Below are positions 1 to 10,181 of a DNA stretch of 64,000 bases, in pieces (within the stretch, counting starts at the first letter, position 1; every line of letters begins with the position of its first letter). The position numbers were made by a program, and so were the translations under genes. The notes under the pieces are model-generated. The model was not told where the DNA came from and did no database searches. It worked only from the letters and a program-made list of their open reading frames with translations. The DNA is from Mortierella alpina (lineage: Eukaryota; Mortierellomycota; Mortierellomycetes; Mortierellales; Mortierellaceae), in contig JANATF010000010.1 in assembly GCA_029449245.1 (NCBI GenBank), positions 1,736,001-1,800,000 on the forward strand. The letters are read 5' to 3'.

Positions 1-361
1 CAGATGAGCGCCACCAGGACTTGGCATCGGAGATAAGGTTGAGGGCTGTGTATTGGACCCATTCGGACAGACTCAGGTCGACAACCGTGAAGTACTCTCT
101 CTGGTTGTCAATGAAGTTATTGCAGGCATCAGCGTCGATCTCACCGGCGTAGGGCGGAGGGCGTTGCGGCTTGAGGACTTGGGCCAGTGTGCGGACAACG
201 TCGCGGCGTTCCGCTTGTAGCTCGCGTTCCGTAGGAGCAGCCGGGGCAGGGGCAGGGGTAGGGGCAGAGGTGGCAGCGGCAGTCAAGTCCTCGAAAGCTC
301 GACGAATTGAGTTTTGACGATCGGGCTCGATGCCGACAAAGAGGGCGTCAAGTTGCTCCAT
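1..361 (-). CDS. Gag N-terminus of retrotransposon A1, partial at left edge
   Basis: An open frame on the minus strand starts at an ATG at 361 and runs off the left edge without a stop (120 codons). It begins MEQLDALFVG, has an Ala/Pro-rich stretch around residues 28-42, and reaches a DAKSWWRSS motif at the edge, which is typical of the core of Ty3/Gypsy Gag (Retrotrans_gag type). The LTR and primer-binding site lie just upstream (362-640), as expected for the first gene of a minus-strand element. The capsid C-terminus and zinc knuckle must lie outside the window. The start is the first ATG after the leader. The family call is firm; activity cannot be judged. Confidence 0.8.
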   Translation of the reverse strand, partial: MEQLDALFVGIEPDRQNSIRRAFEDLTAAATSAPTPAPAPAAPTERELQAERRDVVRTLAQVLKPQRPPPYAGEIDADACNNFIDNQREYFTVVDLSLSEWVQYTALNLISDAKSWWRSS

Positions 362-379
362 GGGAAAAAAAAAGAAAAG

Positions 380-474
380 CAAACTATAAACGAGAGGGAA
401 AAAAAGTGCTGCAGGGAAAAATAGTCAAACTATAAACGAGAGGGGAAAAAAAAAGTTCTGCAGGGAAAAATAGT
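380..474. repeat. Tandem duplication in the A1 leader
   Basis: Two consecutive copies of an approximately 46-49-bp unit (380-425 and 426-474), each running from CAAACTATAAACGAG through an A-run and CTGCAGGGAAAAATAGT. They differ mainly in A-run length. The duplication sits between the primer-binding site and the Gag start. Confidence 0.75.
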
Positions 475-1120
475 CAAGGTCGAGGGTGGATCGAGATTAC
501 CTTTGCTACCATGTAATAGCAACAGGGCAAGAGGGTGTGGACACGAGGGATACAAGGAACAAGAGGGAGGCCAGGGGGTGGACAGGAGTACTAGGGAACA
601 AGAGGAAGGGGCAGGAACCGATGATGTTTATTATACACGGTGTGACGAAGAGATTGGGGATCCGCCCAAAATAGCAGGGAAATAGTACAGGACCACTGCG
701 AAGCTAGGATCCCTTCTCTCATATGCCCTACCTCAGTAATATCAAGATTTCATTTCCCTCTCTAAAATCAACATCAGTACCCCCCTTATAGCCACCACAG
801 TTTTCATAGTTTCAGTGTAACACTCCAAGTTTATATATCTTATAAAAGAAGCCCCAGCCTTGGACTTTGGTTCGAGGTCTGTTTCCTTCCCCAAAATCGT
901 ATCATATACACTGAATTGTAAGAACATCGTTCCCACACTCATTCTCACCTCACTGACAACCATTGCGGTTAGTTACTCTGCCACAGCTCTCCCACACATA
1001 TATACCGCGGCCACAGCAAGAGCAGAGACGAGACAGGTGTGTCTTTCGACCTCCGTCCCCTACAGTTCTCATCGTCCCCTCTCGAACACAACTACAGTCC
1101 CGTTCCCTCCCCTGCCGTAT

Positions 1121-1378
1121 TGTCACAGTATCATAGAATGCCCTCGTACTTCGCCATCCTACTTCGCCATCTGCGCCTCCACGCGCACCTGCTTCGCCCT
1201 CCTCAAAGCACTTCGCCTTTCCCTCACATTAGTATAAATACCCTCTCGCCCGTGTATAATAAACATCATCGGTTCCTGCCCCTTCCTCTTGTTCCCTAGT
1301 ACTCCTGTCCACCCCCCGGCCTCCCTCTTGTTCCTTGTATCCCTCGTGTTCGCACCCTCTTGTCCTGTTGCTATTACA
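1121..1378 (+). repeat. 5' LTR of A2
   Basis: 258 bp, TG...CA ends. It contains a run of CTTCGCC-type units (about 1147-1220), a TATAAATACC promoter box near 1234-1243 and a second TATAATAAA near 1254, which may be the polyadenylation signal. It matches 14200-14457 end to end. Confidence 0.9.
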
Positions 1379-1405
1379 TGGTAGCAAAGGTAATCTCGAT
1401 CCACC
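1379..1405 (+). promoter_or_regulatory. Primer-binding site of A2, fits initiator tRNA-Met
   Basis: TGGTAGCAAAG directly follows the LTR, then five bases and CTCGATCC. This matches the complement of a eukaryotic initiator tRNA-Met 3' end (acceptor stem plus CCA, then the unusual A-T-C-G-A T-loop that marks initiator tRNAs). The same two blocks recur in A1 (511 leftwards), F (15602) and C2 (22728). The tRNA assignment is an inference from the pattern. Confidence 0.6.
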
Positions 1406-1413
1406 CTCGACCT

Positions 1414-2412
1414 TGTGGTGAAGTAACTCTAGTTCTGTAAAATAGACTACGGTCAACTCAAGAAGGTAAGACTGCTCAGATACGAAATGACTAATGATAG
1501 AATCCCTTACGTTTGATCTTGCGATCGATCTCCGTTGGGGGCAATCGGCGGAAGCGTACCAAATGACTTGGTTGCTCTTGAGCCTGAGAATAAAAGGAAG
1601 ACTATTCAAAATATAAGTATCTAACTGATAACAGGCTTAACAAACTTAAGAGAAACCGAGTGAACACTTACTGTGAGGCCCGTTGGGGGGACTCAAGTCT
1701 CACAGGGTGTCTCTCGCAAGTGGGGGACAGGGAGAGAATCTATAACTACAAAAACTACAGAAACAACGGCACACACAGGTTAGGGGCCTGTATAGACAAA
1801 GGGACTCCTTCTTGACTCCTGTGCCAAGGATAGTTCCAAATCCGAGGGGTACTGTTCTTGATCCTCCGAGAAGACACTCTATGTGATCATCTTCATACCT
1901 GGTGGAAGGCCTAGGGATACGGGCCTTGATGGTTCAGGATTTGTAGGAGAGGAGGGGGACGGTGGAGTGTCTCGGGACGGATTGGTGTAAAGAACAGAGG
2001 TTGGCTAAAGCACTATTCTCGTCTCTACTCTCACTCAAACGCTTATACCGTGTGCGGAGCGTCAAGTTGTGGCAGAGCAACACTAATCCTACTTTGGGGT
2101 GTCAGGGGGGTGAGGATGTGCGTAGGAACGTAGTTCTAAACTGTGCAATCGATGTAAAGGAAAACTTTGGGGAGGAAACAGACCCGGAACCTAAGTCCAA
2201 GTCTGGGTCTTCTTTTATGGGTTATAAATTTAGGGTGCTATACTGAAGCTATATAAAATTGATGTGTTCATAAGGTCTATACTGAATAGAGAGGGCAGCA
2301 GGATTTTGATATTATAGAGGGAGGGCGGATGAACGATTGCCGGATCCTAGTGTCGCAGTGGTCCTGACTATTTCCCTGCTCCTTGGGGCGGATCCAGCTC
2401 TGCTTCATCACA
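1414..2412 (-). repeat. 3' LTR of element B
   Basis: 999-bp direct repeat of 9183-10181. On the element strand it has a TTATAACCCATAAAAGA box followed by a block (about 2150-2215) shared with the E and B' LTRs, and a GGCCTCACAGTAAGTG segment (about 1667-1685) that looks like a splice donor. Confidence 0.9.
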
Positions 2413-2504
2413 CGATCGCAGTGCCTCTTTTACAGGGTCATCACCCTGAGAAAGCAGCTCCAAGCGAGTATCCCCATTTTTCTAGATATATGTTATTCCG
2501 CTTC

Positions 2505-2830
2505 CTGCATCTTTTTTTTTTTTTTTTTTTTTTTTTCATCGGGTTTCACCCTTTTTTTCTGGTGTTATCCCTCTCCTTTTTTTTTCATTTGGTCTCACCC
2601 TTTCTTTTCTAGTGTCATCCCTTTTTTTCATTTGCTCTCACCCTTTTTTCTGGTGTCATCCCCTTTTTTTTCATTTGGTCTCACCCTTTTTTTCTGGTGT
2701 CATCCCTTTTCTTTTTCTTTTTTTCTTTTTTTTTTTTTTTTTTTTTTTTTCTCTTTTTTTTTCTTTTCTTTCCTTTTCCTCTTCGCTTCCCTTTTCCCTC
2801 TCATTTTTCTTTATCCTTCACGTCCTCCAT
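2505..2830. repeat. Pyrimidine-rich minisatellite in the B 3' untranslated region
   Basis: Long T runs alternate with a unit of roughly 38-45 bp built on TTTCATTTGGTCTCACCC and CTGGTGTCATCCC, about four times between 2536 and 2708, then T/C-rich sequence to 2830. On the element strand it is A/G-rich and lies between the pol stop and the 3' LTR. Confidence 0.8.
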
Positions 2831-2864
2831 GGCGATTCTACTTCTACAGTCGTGTTCTCTTGAC

Positions 2865-5800
2865 TCACGCCGTCTTGCTAACTCGATAAGGCTTGAGGTT
2901 CGTATGGTTGACAGGACGTCCTTGCTTGTATATCGTTCGATGTGACCCGCGTCGTTGGGCCAGAACATATGCTCCTCCGGCTCTTTTCTCAAGGATATGA
3001 TATGGTCCGTTCCACTTTGGCAATAGCTTCCCAGATCGTCGATTATCGAGGTCGGCACGGTAGACAAGGACTGGCTGTCCGATTCGATATTTTCTTGGAG
3101 GTAAGAGAGTAGAGCGCCGCTCTTTATCCTCATGATATTCTTGGATCCGGCTGACCGCGGTTTCTCTAACTTGTGCCAACATCCCTTGTCTGTGTCGGTT
3201 TAAAGCCAGCAAATCCACCTCGTCCTCCACTGCACGATTGTAAGCATTATCTAGCTTGTTGCGAGCTGGCTGTCCGTACAGAACTTCAAAAGGTGAGTAA
3301 CCTTGATCGTCTTTCTCCATCGTATTCCATGTCCATGCGACTTTTTCCAACATTTGCCTCCATTCTTCAGGTGGTAGTTTCTCTTCCGCCAAACATTTGC
3401 TGATTTGCCGACTCATGAATCCGTTATACCGTTCCACCTTTCCGTTGGTTTGTGGGTGATAGGCGGCGGCAGTGGCGATCTTGATGCCTTGCATATCACA
3501 CTCCAGTCTAAAGGCGCCTTGAGCCAGGGAGGAGCCGTTATCGGTAATGATGACCTGTGGGTATCCATATCGTCTAAACCAGCAACGTTCGACCTCTTTC
3601 CTGATGGTTTGACCTTGGATGTTACTTAGGGCTATGGACTCTACCCAACTGGAGGTGTAGTCGATGAGGTTGAGCACATACTGCTTCCCGTAAGACAGTG
3701 GCAAGGGTCCCACCAGATCCATGCCCACGACCAAGAAAATGGAGGGCGGAGGCGGAATGCGGTGATGACGGTAGCGTGTCGAGTCGCGCTTCTGGAACCG
3801 TTGACACGCGTCGCAGGATTGGATAGCCTGCCTGATGTCTTCGAACTGGCCCGGCCAGAAATAGGCAATGGAAGCCCACCTGTAGGTGCCTGTAATTCCA
3901 AGATGACCGTTGGTGCTGGATCCATGGAGCGCATCTATGATATTCTGCCTTTCATGAGGAGGGACATACGTGCGTGGAGAGGCGCCGACCGTTCGTTGCA
4001 TGAGTCTACCATCCAGGATGAAGTACTTGAGGGCTCTGATTCTTATATCTCTCATCTGAGACAGAGATAGGTGAGTTATGGGTAGTCCTTGGAGCCAGGC
4101 GGCGATGGAGGCGTAAGGCTCTTCGTCGATCTCAATCACTGCCACTAATCTCAAACCGCCCATATCATTTATCTCATCCTCCAATCCGTATGTAGGGATG
4201 GTCCCATCTCCAGGCACTCGAGACAACGGATCAGAGTCTTGCATGTCCTTGCCAGGTCGATGATGGATGTCAATTTTGAAGCGAGCAACGTACAGAGTCC
4301 ATCGGGTCAACCTGGCATTCTGAAACTGTAAATTGTGCAGATACAACAAGGCCCGGTGGTCCAGGAACGCGTGGATGGTCTTGTCCAAGAGTAAGTGTTC
4401 GTTCTTTTTCAAGGCGTATACGAAGCCTAGCAACTCTCGTTCAGTTGCAAAATATCGAGTCTCTGGTCCTGACAGTTTGCGGCTTCCGAATAGGATAGGT
4501 CGGTACTTGGTGTGGATGGTGATGTTATTATCGTCGTCAATGTTCGCCGCATGCGCCATAACATAGCCTGTACACACATCGGAGGTATCGGCGGACATGA
4601 TCACGGGCCTTTTGTGGTCAATGATGACGAGGACGGGGCTTCCAACCAATCCTTGTTGCATCTGAGTGAAAGCAGTTGGATACTTGGCGTCCTTTTCCCA
4701 CATCTTGATGAAGGTGGCGGGCCGCTTGTCGTATTTATACAGTTCAAACAACGGGATGGCGATCTTGGTGAAGGCAGACACGTGAGCACCCAGGAACAAA
4801 GCAAATCCTACAAACTGGCGGAGTTCTCGGACGTTCTTGGGCATGGGCCACATGGCGATTTTCATCAGTTTCTTGGGGTGGATGCTGATGCCTTCCGGAC
4901 CAATGACTCTACCCAGAAACTCTCGACGCTGGACAAAGAACCCTGACTTGTTACCCGCAAAGGAGCCGTTCACCTCGTCCATCCGTGCCAAGATATTGGC
5001 CACACGGACCATGTGCTCTTCAAAGGTATCGGTACCGGTACCCATGTCGTCCACGAACGTTGCTAGCTTTCCTGAAAGCTCAGGGGTATTAAAGACATCT
5101 CCCATATGGCGACTATACCATTGCATAGAGTCGATGAGACCCATAGGGAGAACGTTGTATTCCCAAAGTCCTTCTGGAAACGAGACAGCGGTGAGGTACC
5201 GGCATTGCTCCTCGATTGGGGACTGCAGGTAGCCGTCCTTGCAATCCCAGAAGCTGAGCCAGCTGCACCCCTGAAGCTTGTTAATCTCCATGTGGGCGTC
5301 TGGGATTGGCCACGCCATGGGTCTGATGAGCTTGTTTACGGGGATGAAGTTGACACAGACGCGGTACGAGCCATCCTTCTTCTCAACCAGCAGCGGGTTG
5401 CAGGATACTGGCGAGGATGACTTTCTCATCTTTCCAGCCTTCTCCATCTGCGTGACGTAGTCGTTCAGTACTCGAATCTGGCCGGGAGAGTATTTGCGGG
5501 AGTATGCCTTAGGGAACGGGACGTCTTCTCGTACTGAAAACGAAGCTGCGGCACTGAGCTTGTCAGCTCTCATAGTGCGGGACATCTCGCCTTCTTTGGG
5601 AAAGGCTCCGGTGTGCTTGCTAAAGAGTTGTTGGATCTCGGCGATGTGTTCTTCGACCTCTGGTAGGTCACCAACCATAATCTTGTGCTCTTCCAACCCA
5701 GGGACCAGGCGACATGGTGTGTCAGATAAGACGTCGCGGCTTTTTGGGGCTTCAAGGCAGAACCCATATTCGTTGTTCTGGAAGTGCAGTGTGGTGGCAT

Positions 5801-7469
5801 CGCCATTTAGGGGGGCTGGTTCTGTAACAAACACGTCCAAGGAGGCTTCCTCTTGAGGTTGTATACCGGGAGCTCTAAAGTTGGGTACTGCCATGAGCAG
5901 GAATACGTCTTGGATGTTGCCGGCTACCTCGTCGGCCAAGAGGTCTTGCATCGTCACGAACTCGACCTTTTCTCTCGCCAAGTTTTGAGTGGCAGCGAGA
6001 AACGCTTCACGATATTCTTGGTCCGTGCTGGAGTCACTCTCATCGTCGGCCGAAGTAGATGTATCGCTGAGAGATTCCTCGTCGTCAGAATCGTCGTCAA
6101 AATCTTCACTGTCCTCGATGAGTCCTTTGTAGCCCTTCTTGATGTCCGACTGTAAGCGCGGTTCCTCCTCAGTCTCCTCTATGACCATTGGTGAGTGGCC
6201 CTTGCCTCCATCGATCTCAATGATTCGTCCTCCGATTTTCATCTGATACATTCCCTTGTTCCAGTAGGTTACGCATTGTGTCATCTCCAGAAATCCTCGT
6301 CCAAGCAGGAGCTCACACGGTGCATTGTTGATTATAAGGCACCCGATCACTACCGTCTGTCCAGCGATGTCCAGCGGGATAAGACTTGCCTCTCCAACAG
6401 CAGACAATAACCCTCCCAAGGATCGGATCGTGATACGAGACACGTTAGAGATGGTAGTAATGTTGGCTTTCTTGAGGAACTCAGGAGTGCAGACATTGAC
6501 GCACGCTCCACCATCCAAGTACGGCTTCACGGGATAACCATTCACGGTGGCCAAGAAATGGTGGGTGGTGTTCTTGGCAATATCCGAGCGGGCGAGGAAG
6601 GCATGTATTTCGGGGCTCTGACTGTCCACTCCTAAGCCTGGGTACTTTGCTAGCAGGACATCTTGCTCACGTGAAGGAAGCGCTTTGAGGGAATCTCCGA
6701 GTACTCGTCTTAAGGCTGGGGATAAAGCCAATAGCTGAGAGAGGCTTAGTCCTGTAACCTCGACGTCTCGGGTGAACTGCAGGATGTTGAAGGGGCTATC
6801 CTTCCATGTGAGTCGTATCGGTCGTGGCAACAATCGTGCAATCTTGGCAAGTTCCTCGGCCTCGTTCTTGCTCTCATGGACGGCTTTATGCAACTTGTCC
6901 TTGAGTTCGGCGGTCTTCTTTTTGCTCTCCTTCGATGGTTTCTTGGGTTCCTTAGGCTTTTGGCTCTCCTTTCTGGCTCCTGCAACCTTTGCTATCTTGG
7001 TTGCTTTGGTCTTGCTTGGTTTTTGCTTTCGCTTCTCCCGCAAGGCTTGTTCCTCGTCCAACCTCTTGATTTGCTCTGAGATCTTCTTTTCTCGATCCAG
7101 AGCTCGCAGTAACGGTCGTTGATACTGATCGGGACGATTTTCAAGAGGAGGTTGCTGAGGTCTTGGAGGTATTTCGATATGATCGAACCGTTCTATGGAA
7201 TCGCGTGTTGGTGGAGGTGTGTTTGAATCGTATGGTTGGAATGCTGGTCCGGCTCTATCATCTGTGTCCATGCTATATTCTCGAACGACGGCATCAATCT
7301 GAGGTCCTAGCGCGGGCATGACAGTGCTCTTTTCGACGTCCTTCGCGTTATTGGTCTCTGTCTTCTGGTACGGTGTCTGCGTGGGCGGCTTTATCTTTCC
7401 TCTAACGGCCGCCAATATGTGCGGGGGTCCTTTTCTAGGGGGGTGAGGGTCTGGACCACGATGTCTCAC
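2865..7469 (-). CDS. Pol polyprotein of element B (PR-RT-RNaseH-IN)
   Basis: One open frame of 1,534 codons. Order: a Lys/Glu-rich charged region (residues about 120-215); a protease-like segment with LDGGA near 318, an Asp-Gly-Gly variant of the usual Asp-Ser/Thr-Gly; reverse transcriptase with active site FVDD near 803; RNase H; integrase with H-H/C-C zinc finger and the D, D, E triad near residues 1249, 1307 and 1345 (MDLVGPL, TDNGSS, NGKVERYNG). There is no chromodomain. The codon at 7469 is GTG, not ATG, and the frame is -1 to gag, so pol is probably made by frameshifting from gag. It synthesises, processes and integrates the element cDNA. No internal stops: apparently intact. Confidence 0.9.
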   Translation of the reverse strand: MRHRGPDPHPPRKGPPHILAAVRGKIKPPTQTPYQKTETNNAKDVEKSTVMPALGPQIDAVVREYSMDTDDRAGPAFQPYDSNTPPPTRDSIERFDHIEIPPRPQQPPLENRPDQYQRPLLRALDREKKISEQIKRLDEEQALREKRKQKPSKTKATKIAKVAGARKESQKPKEPKKPSKESKKKTAELKDKLHKAVHESKNEAEELAKIARLLPRPIRLTWKDSPFNILQFTRDVEVTGLSLSQLLALSPALRRVLGDSLKALPSREQDVLLAKYPGLGVDSQSPEIHAFLARSDIAKNTTHHFLATVNGYPVKPYLDGGACVNVCTPEFLKKANITTISNVSRITIRSLGGLLSAVGEASLIPLDIAGQTVVIGCLIINNAPCELLLGRGFLEMTQCVTYWNKGMYQMKIGGRIIEIDGGKGHSPMVIEETEEEPRLQSDIKKGYKGLIEDSEDFDDDSDDEESLSDTSTSADDESDSSTDQEYREAFLAATQNLAREKVEFVTMQDLLADEVAGNIQDVFLLMAVPNFRAPGIQPQEEASLDVFVTEPAPLNGDATTLHFQNNEYGFCLEAPKSRDVLSDTPCRLVPGLEEHKIMVGDLPEVEEHIAEIQQLFSKHTGAFPKEGEMSRTMRADKLSAAASFSVREDVPFPKAYSRKYSPGQIRVLNDYVTQMEKAGKMRKSSSPVSCNPLLVEKKDGSYRVCVNFIPVNKLIRPMAWPIPDAHMEINKLQGCSWLSFWDCKDGYLQSPIEEQCRYLTAVSFPEGLWEYNVLPMGLIDSMQWYSRHMGDVFNTPELSGKLATFVDDMGTGTDTFEEHMVRVANILARMDEVNGSFAGNKSGFFVQRREFLGRVIGPEGISIHPKKLMKIAMWPMPKNVRELRQFVGFALFLGAHVSAFTKIAIPLFELYKYDKRPATFIKMWEKDAKYPTAFTQMQQGLVGSPVLVIIDHKRPVIMSADTSDVCTGYVMAHAANIDDDNNITIHTKYRPILFGSRKLSGPETRYFATERELLGFVYALKKNEHLLLDKTIHAFLDHRALLYLHNLQFQNARLTRWTLYVARFKIDIHHRPGKDMQDSDPLSRVPGDGTIPTYGLEDEINDMGGLRLVAVIEIDEEPYASIAAWLQGLPITHLSLSQMRDIRIRALKYFILDGRLMQRTVGASPRTYVPPHERQNIIDALHGSSTNGHLGITGTYRWASIAYFWPGQFEDIRQAIQSCDACQRFQKRDSTRYRHHRIPPPPSIFLVVGMDLVGPLPLSYGKQYVLNLIDYTSSWVESIALSNIQGQTIRKEVERCWFRRYGYPQVIITDNGSSLAQGAFRLECDMQGIKIATAAAYHPQTNGKVERYNGFMSRQISKCLAEEKLPPEEWRQMLEKVAWTWNTMEKDDQGYSPFEVLYGQPARNKLDNAYNRAVEDEVDLLALNRHRQGMLAQVRETAVSRIQEYHEDKERRSTLLPPRKYRIGQPVLVYRADLDNRRSGKLLPKWNGPYHILEKRAGGAYVLAQRRGSHRTIYKQGRPVNHTNLKPYRVSKTA

Positions 7470-7474
7470 CCCTC

Positions 7475-7483
7475 TTAAAAATC
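7475..7483 (-). promoter_or_regulatory. Candidate -1 frameshift site at the B gag/pol junction
   Basis: The gag frame ends GAT TTT TAA. The T5 run (7481-7477) lets a Phe tRNA re-pair one base back, after which the frame continues TTA AGA GGG GTG into pol without a stop. Pol has no ATG near its start. The site is read directly; its use is inference. Confidence 0.45.
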
Positions 7484-9058
7484 CTGCTCTTCAGCTGCGG
7501 AACGTTCCTCCAGATATTCCTCGAGATCGACCTTGGAGAGATAGCACGCATATTCTCCAGCATTGTCGTCGTCGTCATACTGAGAAGCCCGGTACCATTG
7601 TTGAGCCATGAGGGTGCGGGGTCTGCGTGGGTTCGGGCACTTGGACGAATAATGTCCGGTCTCATCACAGTTGTAACATTTGACGTTGGACATGTCCTTA
7701 GCTGGACGGGAGCTCAGTGGTGCGCCTGGGGTACGAGCAGGCTGATTCTTCTGTTGCTTGGTCATTAGGATGGTGAGAGCTCCGAGTTGATCAGTAACTG
7801 CTTTGAGGTCCTCATGCATGGAGTCCCATCGTCCTGTCCCTGTCGAGGATTGAGCTCGGTCCTTTTGCTTCTTAGCGGCTTCTCCATCGGTTGAGTTATA
7901 TCCATCGTCCTCTGATTCTTCACAGTCCGATTCTCCTACGGCTTTGGATGGCTTTCGTGCGAGTTCTACCTCGTTGTATCGAGAGCCCAATTCTCTCATA
8001 TACTCCATGGCGGTCTGCCAGTCGCCTTGACGAAGCGCGATATACCGTTGGTGCGTATCGTACAATCCAGCGGCATAGCAGGACAGTAATGACCTCTCGT
8101 CAGGTACCCGTCGAGCACGGGCACAGGCAGCACGGTGAAGGTCAACGCGGGTCTTGAATCGGACATTGTATTTTGCAATCCTCTCATTGGCTGTCTGAGG
8201 AAACTCTTGCAAGAAATCGATCTGAATTCGACGTCTGGCTTCATCCAAGTCCATGAATGTATCCGATAGATCGTCCATCAAAATCCGGTACGTCATGTTC
8301 CTTTCTCGAGCGCGGATACGGCACCATTCGCTGGCCTCGGTATGTTTCCCAACTGCGGACATGACCAGGCGGATGACTCCGGTACGGATAGCATTGTCGT
8401 CAATATTCGGATCACACACTTTGGCTCGGAACCAGTTGTCGAATCCTCTGATCCAGTCATCGGCATATTTGCCTTTCTTACGGCTCAAAGAGAATGTTGG
8501 CCCATCGTATGACTTGATCCTTTCGAGAGTGCGTCGGTACAGATCAACGTCCATGGCATGGTAGTGCGGGTTCGCCTCTTCATTCTCTCTGGCCCGATGA
8601 CGATCGACATCAGCTGGACGGGGAACTTGTCTTCCAACAGGACGTGCGGACTGCCTGGGAGCTCTCTGACTGAGACTTGCCTCTTGTTCATCGTCGGTGG
8701 TGTCATCGGCTACCAATGGCTTGGGAGTTCGCATGTTGTGGGGGCCTTGCAACTCTTCGTTCGGACGATTACGGCCTCCGTAATGTTGGCCAATGATGTT
8801 TGCGACTCCCTCGTGGATGCGTTTCTCCATGGCTCTCATTTCATCTCTTATCTCGGTTCTCAAAGTTAATGACTGATTGTCGATAGCGACCGCCCAATCG
8901 GGACGCGGCTCGGGGTGAACCGGATTGGCGTCATCGAAATCATCGAACACGGCGATATCAGCGGGGTTGCTGATTGGCTCGGTCTGGGTCACCTCCGGAA
9001 CAAGATTGTTGGGAATGCTTGGCACAGAGGGGCCGTGGCGCATTCGGGGGTGACTCAT
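7475..9058 (-). CDS. Gag of element B
   Basis: 527 aa from an ATG at 9058, the first after the primer-binding region. It forms the virus-like particle. A capsid-type helical region spans about residues 195-330. A CCHC zinc knuckle (CYNCDETGHYSSKC) lies near residues 459-472, followed by a short acidic tail. The stop at 7477-7475 follows a run of five T (GAT TTT TAA). Slipping back one base there enters the pol frame directly, which would explain a Gag-Pol fusion. No disruption seen. Confidence 0.9.
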   Translation of the reverse strand: MSHPRMRHGPSVPSIPNNLVPEVTQTEPISNPADIAVFDDFDDANPVHPEPRPDWAVAIDNQSLTLRTEIRDEMRAMEKRIHEGVANIIGQHYGGRNRPNEELQGPHNMRTPKPLVADDTTDDEQEASLSQRAPRQSARPVGRQVPRPADVDRHRARENEEANPHYHAMDVDLYRRTLERIKSYDGPTFSLSRKKGKYADDWIRGFDNWFRAKVCDPNIDDNAIRTGVIRLVMSAVGKHTEASEWCRIRARERNMTYRILMDDLSDTFMDLDEARRRIQIDFLQEFPQTANERIAKYNVRFKTRVDLHRAACARARRVPDERSLLSCYAAGLYDTHQRYIALRQGDWQTAMEYMRELGSRYNEVELARKPSKAVGESDCEESEDDGYNSTDGEAAKKQKDRAQSSTGTGRWDSMHEDLKAVTDQLGALTILMTKQQKNQPARTPGAPLSSRPAKDMSNVKCYNCDETGHYSSKCPNPRRPRTLMAQQWYRASQYDDDDNAGEYACYLSKVDLEEYLEERSAAEEQDF

Positions 9059-9182
9059 CGGTTAGGTTCCGGCAGAGAATTTTTCCTGCGGTGTGATTGG
9101 TTCGTCGTGACCTCGGATGAGGAGTTTATTTTTGGCAATTGATATCCAAGAAGGATTGCCCAGGTTCTCCACCAAGAAAACG

Positions 9183-10181
9183 TGTGGTGAAGTAACTCTA
9201 GTTCTGTAAAATAGACTACGGTCAACTCAAGAAGGTAAGACTGCTCAGATACGAAATGACTAATGATAGAATCCCTTACGTTTGATCTTGCGATCGATCT
9301 CCGTTGGGGGCAATCGGCGGAAGCGTACCAAATGACTTGGTTGCTCTTGAGCCTGAGAATAAAAGGAAGACTATTCAAAATATAAGTATCTAACTGATAA
9401 CAGGCTTAACAAACTTAAGAGAAACCGAGTGAACACTTACTGTGAGGCCCGTTGGGGGGACTCAAGTCTCACAGGGTGTCTCTCGCAAGTGGGGGACAGG
9501 GAGAGAATCTATAACTACAAAAACTACAGAAACAACGGCACACACAGGTTAGGGGCCTGTATAGACAAAGGGACTCCTTCTTGACTCCTGTGCCAAGGAT
9601 AGTTCCAAATCCGAGGGGTACTGTTCTTGATCCTCCGAGAAGACACTCTATGTGATCATCTTCATACCTGGTGGAAGGCCTAGGGATACGGGCCTTGATG
9701 GTTCAGGATTTGTAGGAGAGGAGGGGGACGGTGGAGTGTCTCGGGACGGATTGGTGTAAAGAACAGAGGTTGGCTAAAGCACTATTCTCGTCTCTACTCT
9801 CACTCAAACGCTTATACCGTGTGCGGAGCGTCAAGTTGTGGCAGAGCAACACTAATCCTACTTTGGGGTGTCAGGGGGGTGAGGATGTGCGTAGGAACGT
9901 AGTTCTAAACTGTGCAATCGATGTAAAGGAAAACTTTGGGGAGGAAACAGACCCGGAACCTAAGTCCAAGTCTGGGTCTTCTTTTATGGGTTATAAATTT
10001 AGGGTGCTATACTGAAGCTATATAAAATTGATGTGTTCATAAGGTCTATACTGAATAGAGAGGGCAGCAGGATTTTGATATTATAGAGGGAGGGCGGATG
10101 AACGATTGCCGGATCCTAGTGTCGCAGTGGTCCTGACTATTTCCCTGCTCCTTGGGGCGGATCCAGCTCTGCTTCATCACA
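9183..10181 (-). repeat. 5' LTR of element B
   Basis: 999-bp copy of 1414-2412. Its last 76 bases (10106-10181) are in frame with the A2 pol frame to its right, so the open frame seen there is partly LTR sequence and not native pol. Confidence 0.9.

Larger units (their letters stand above)
1414..10181 (-). mobile_element. Complete Ty3/Gypsy retrotransposon B (minus)
   Basis: LTRs at 1414-2412 and 9183-10181 are 999 bp each, appear identical, and have ends TGTGGTGAAG...CTTCATCACA. Between them lie gag (9058-7475) and pol (7469-2865) in open frames, so the element is probably young. The bases before the left LTR (ACCT) and after the right LTR (CCCT) do not match as a target duplication. The flanks come from different parts of A2 (leader versus gag tail), which suggests recombination between two B copies rather than one simple insertion. 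Confidence 0.9.

Noticed and set aside
1962-2246. 94-codon ORF in the B LTR (also at 9731-10015)
   Set aside because: It lies wholly inside an LTR, starts without a good ATG context and has no domain; its identity in both places only reflects LTR identity.
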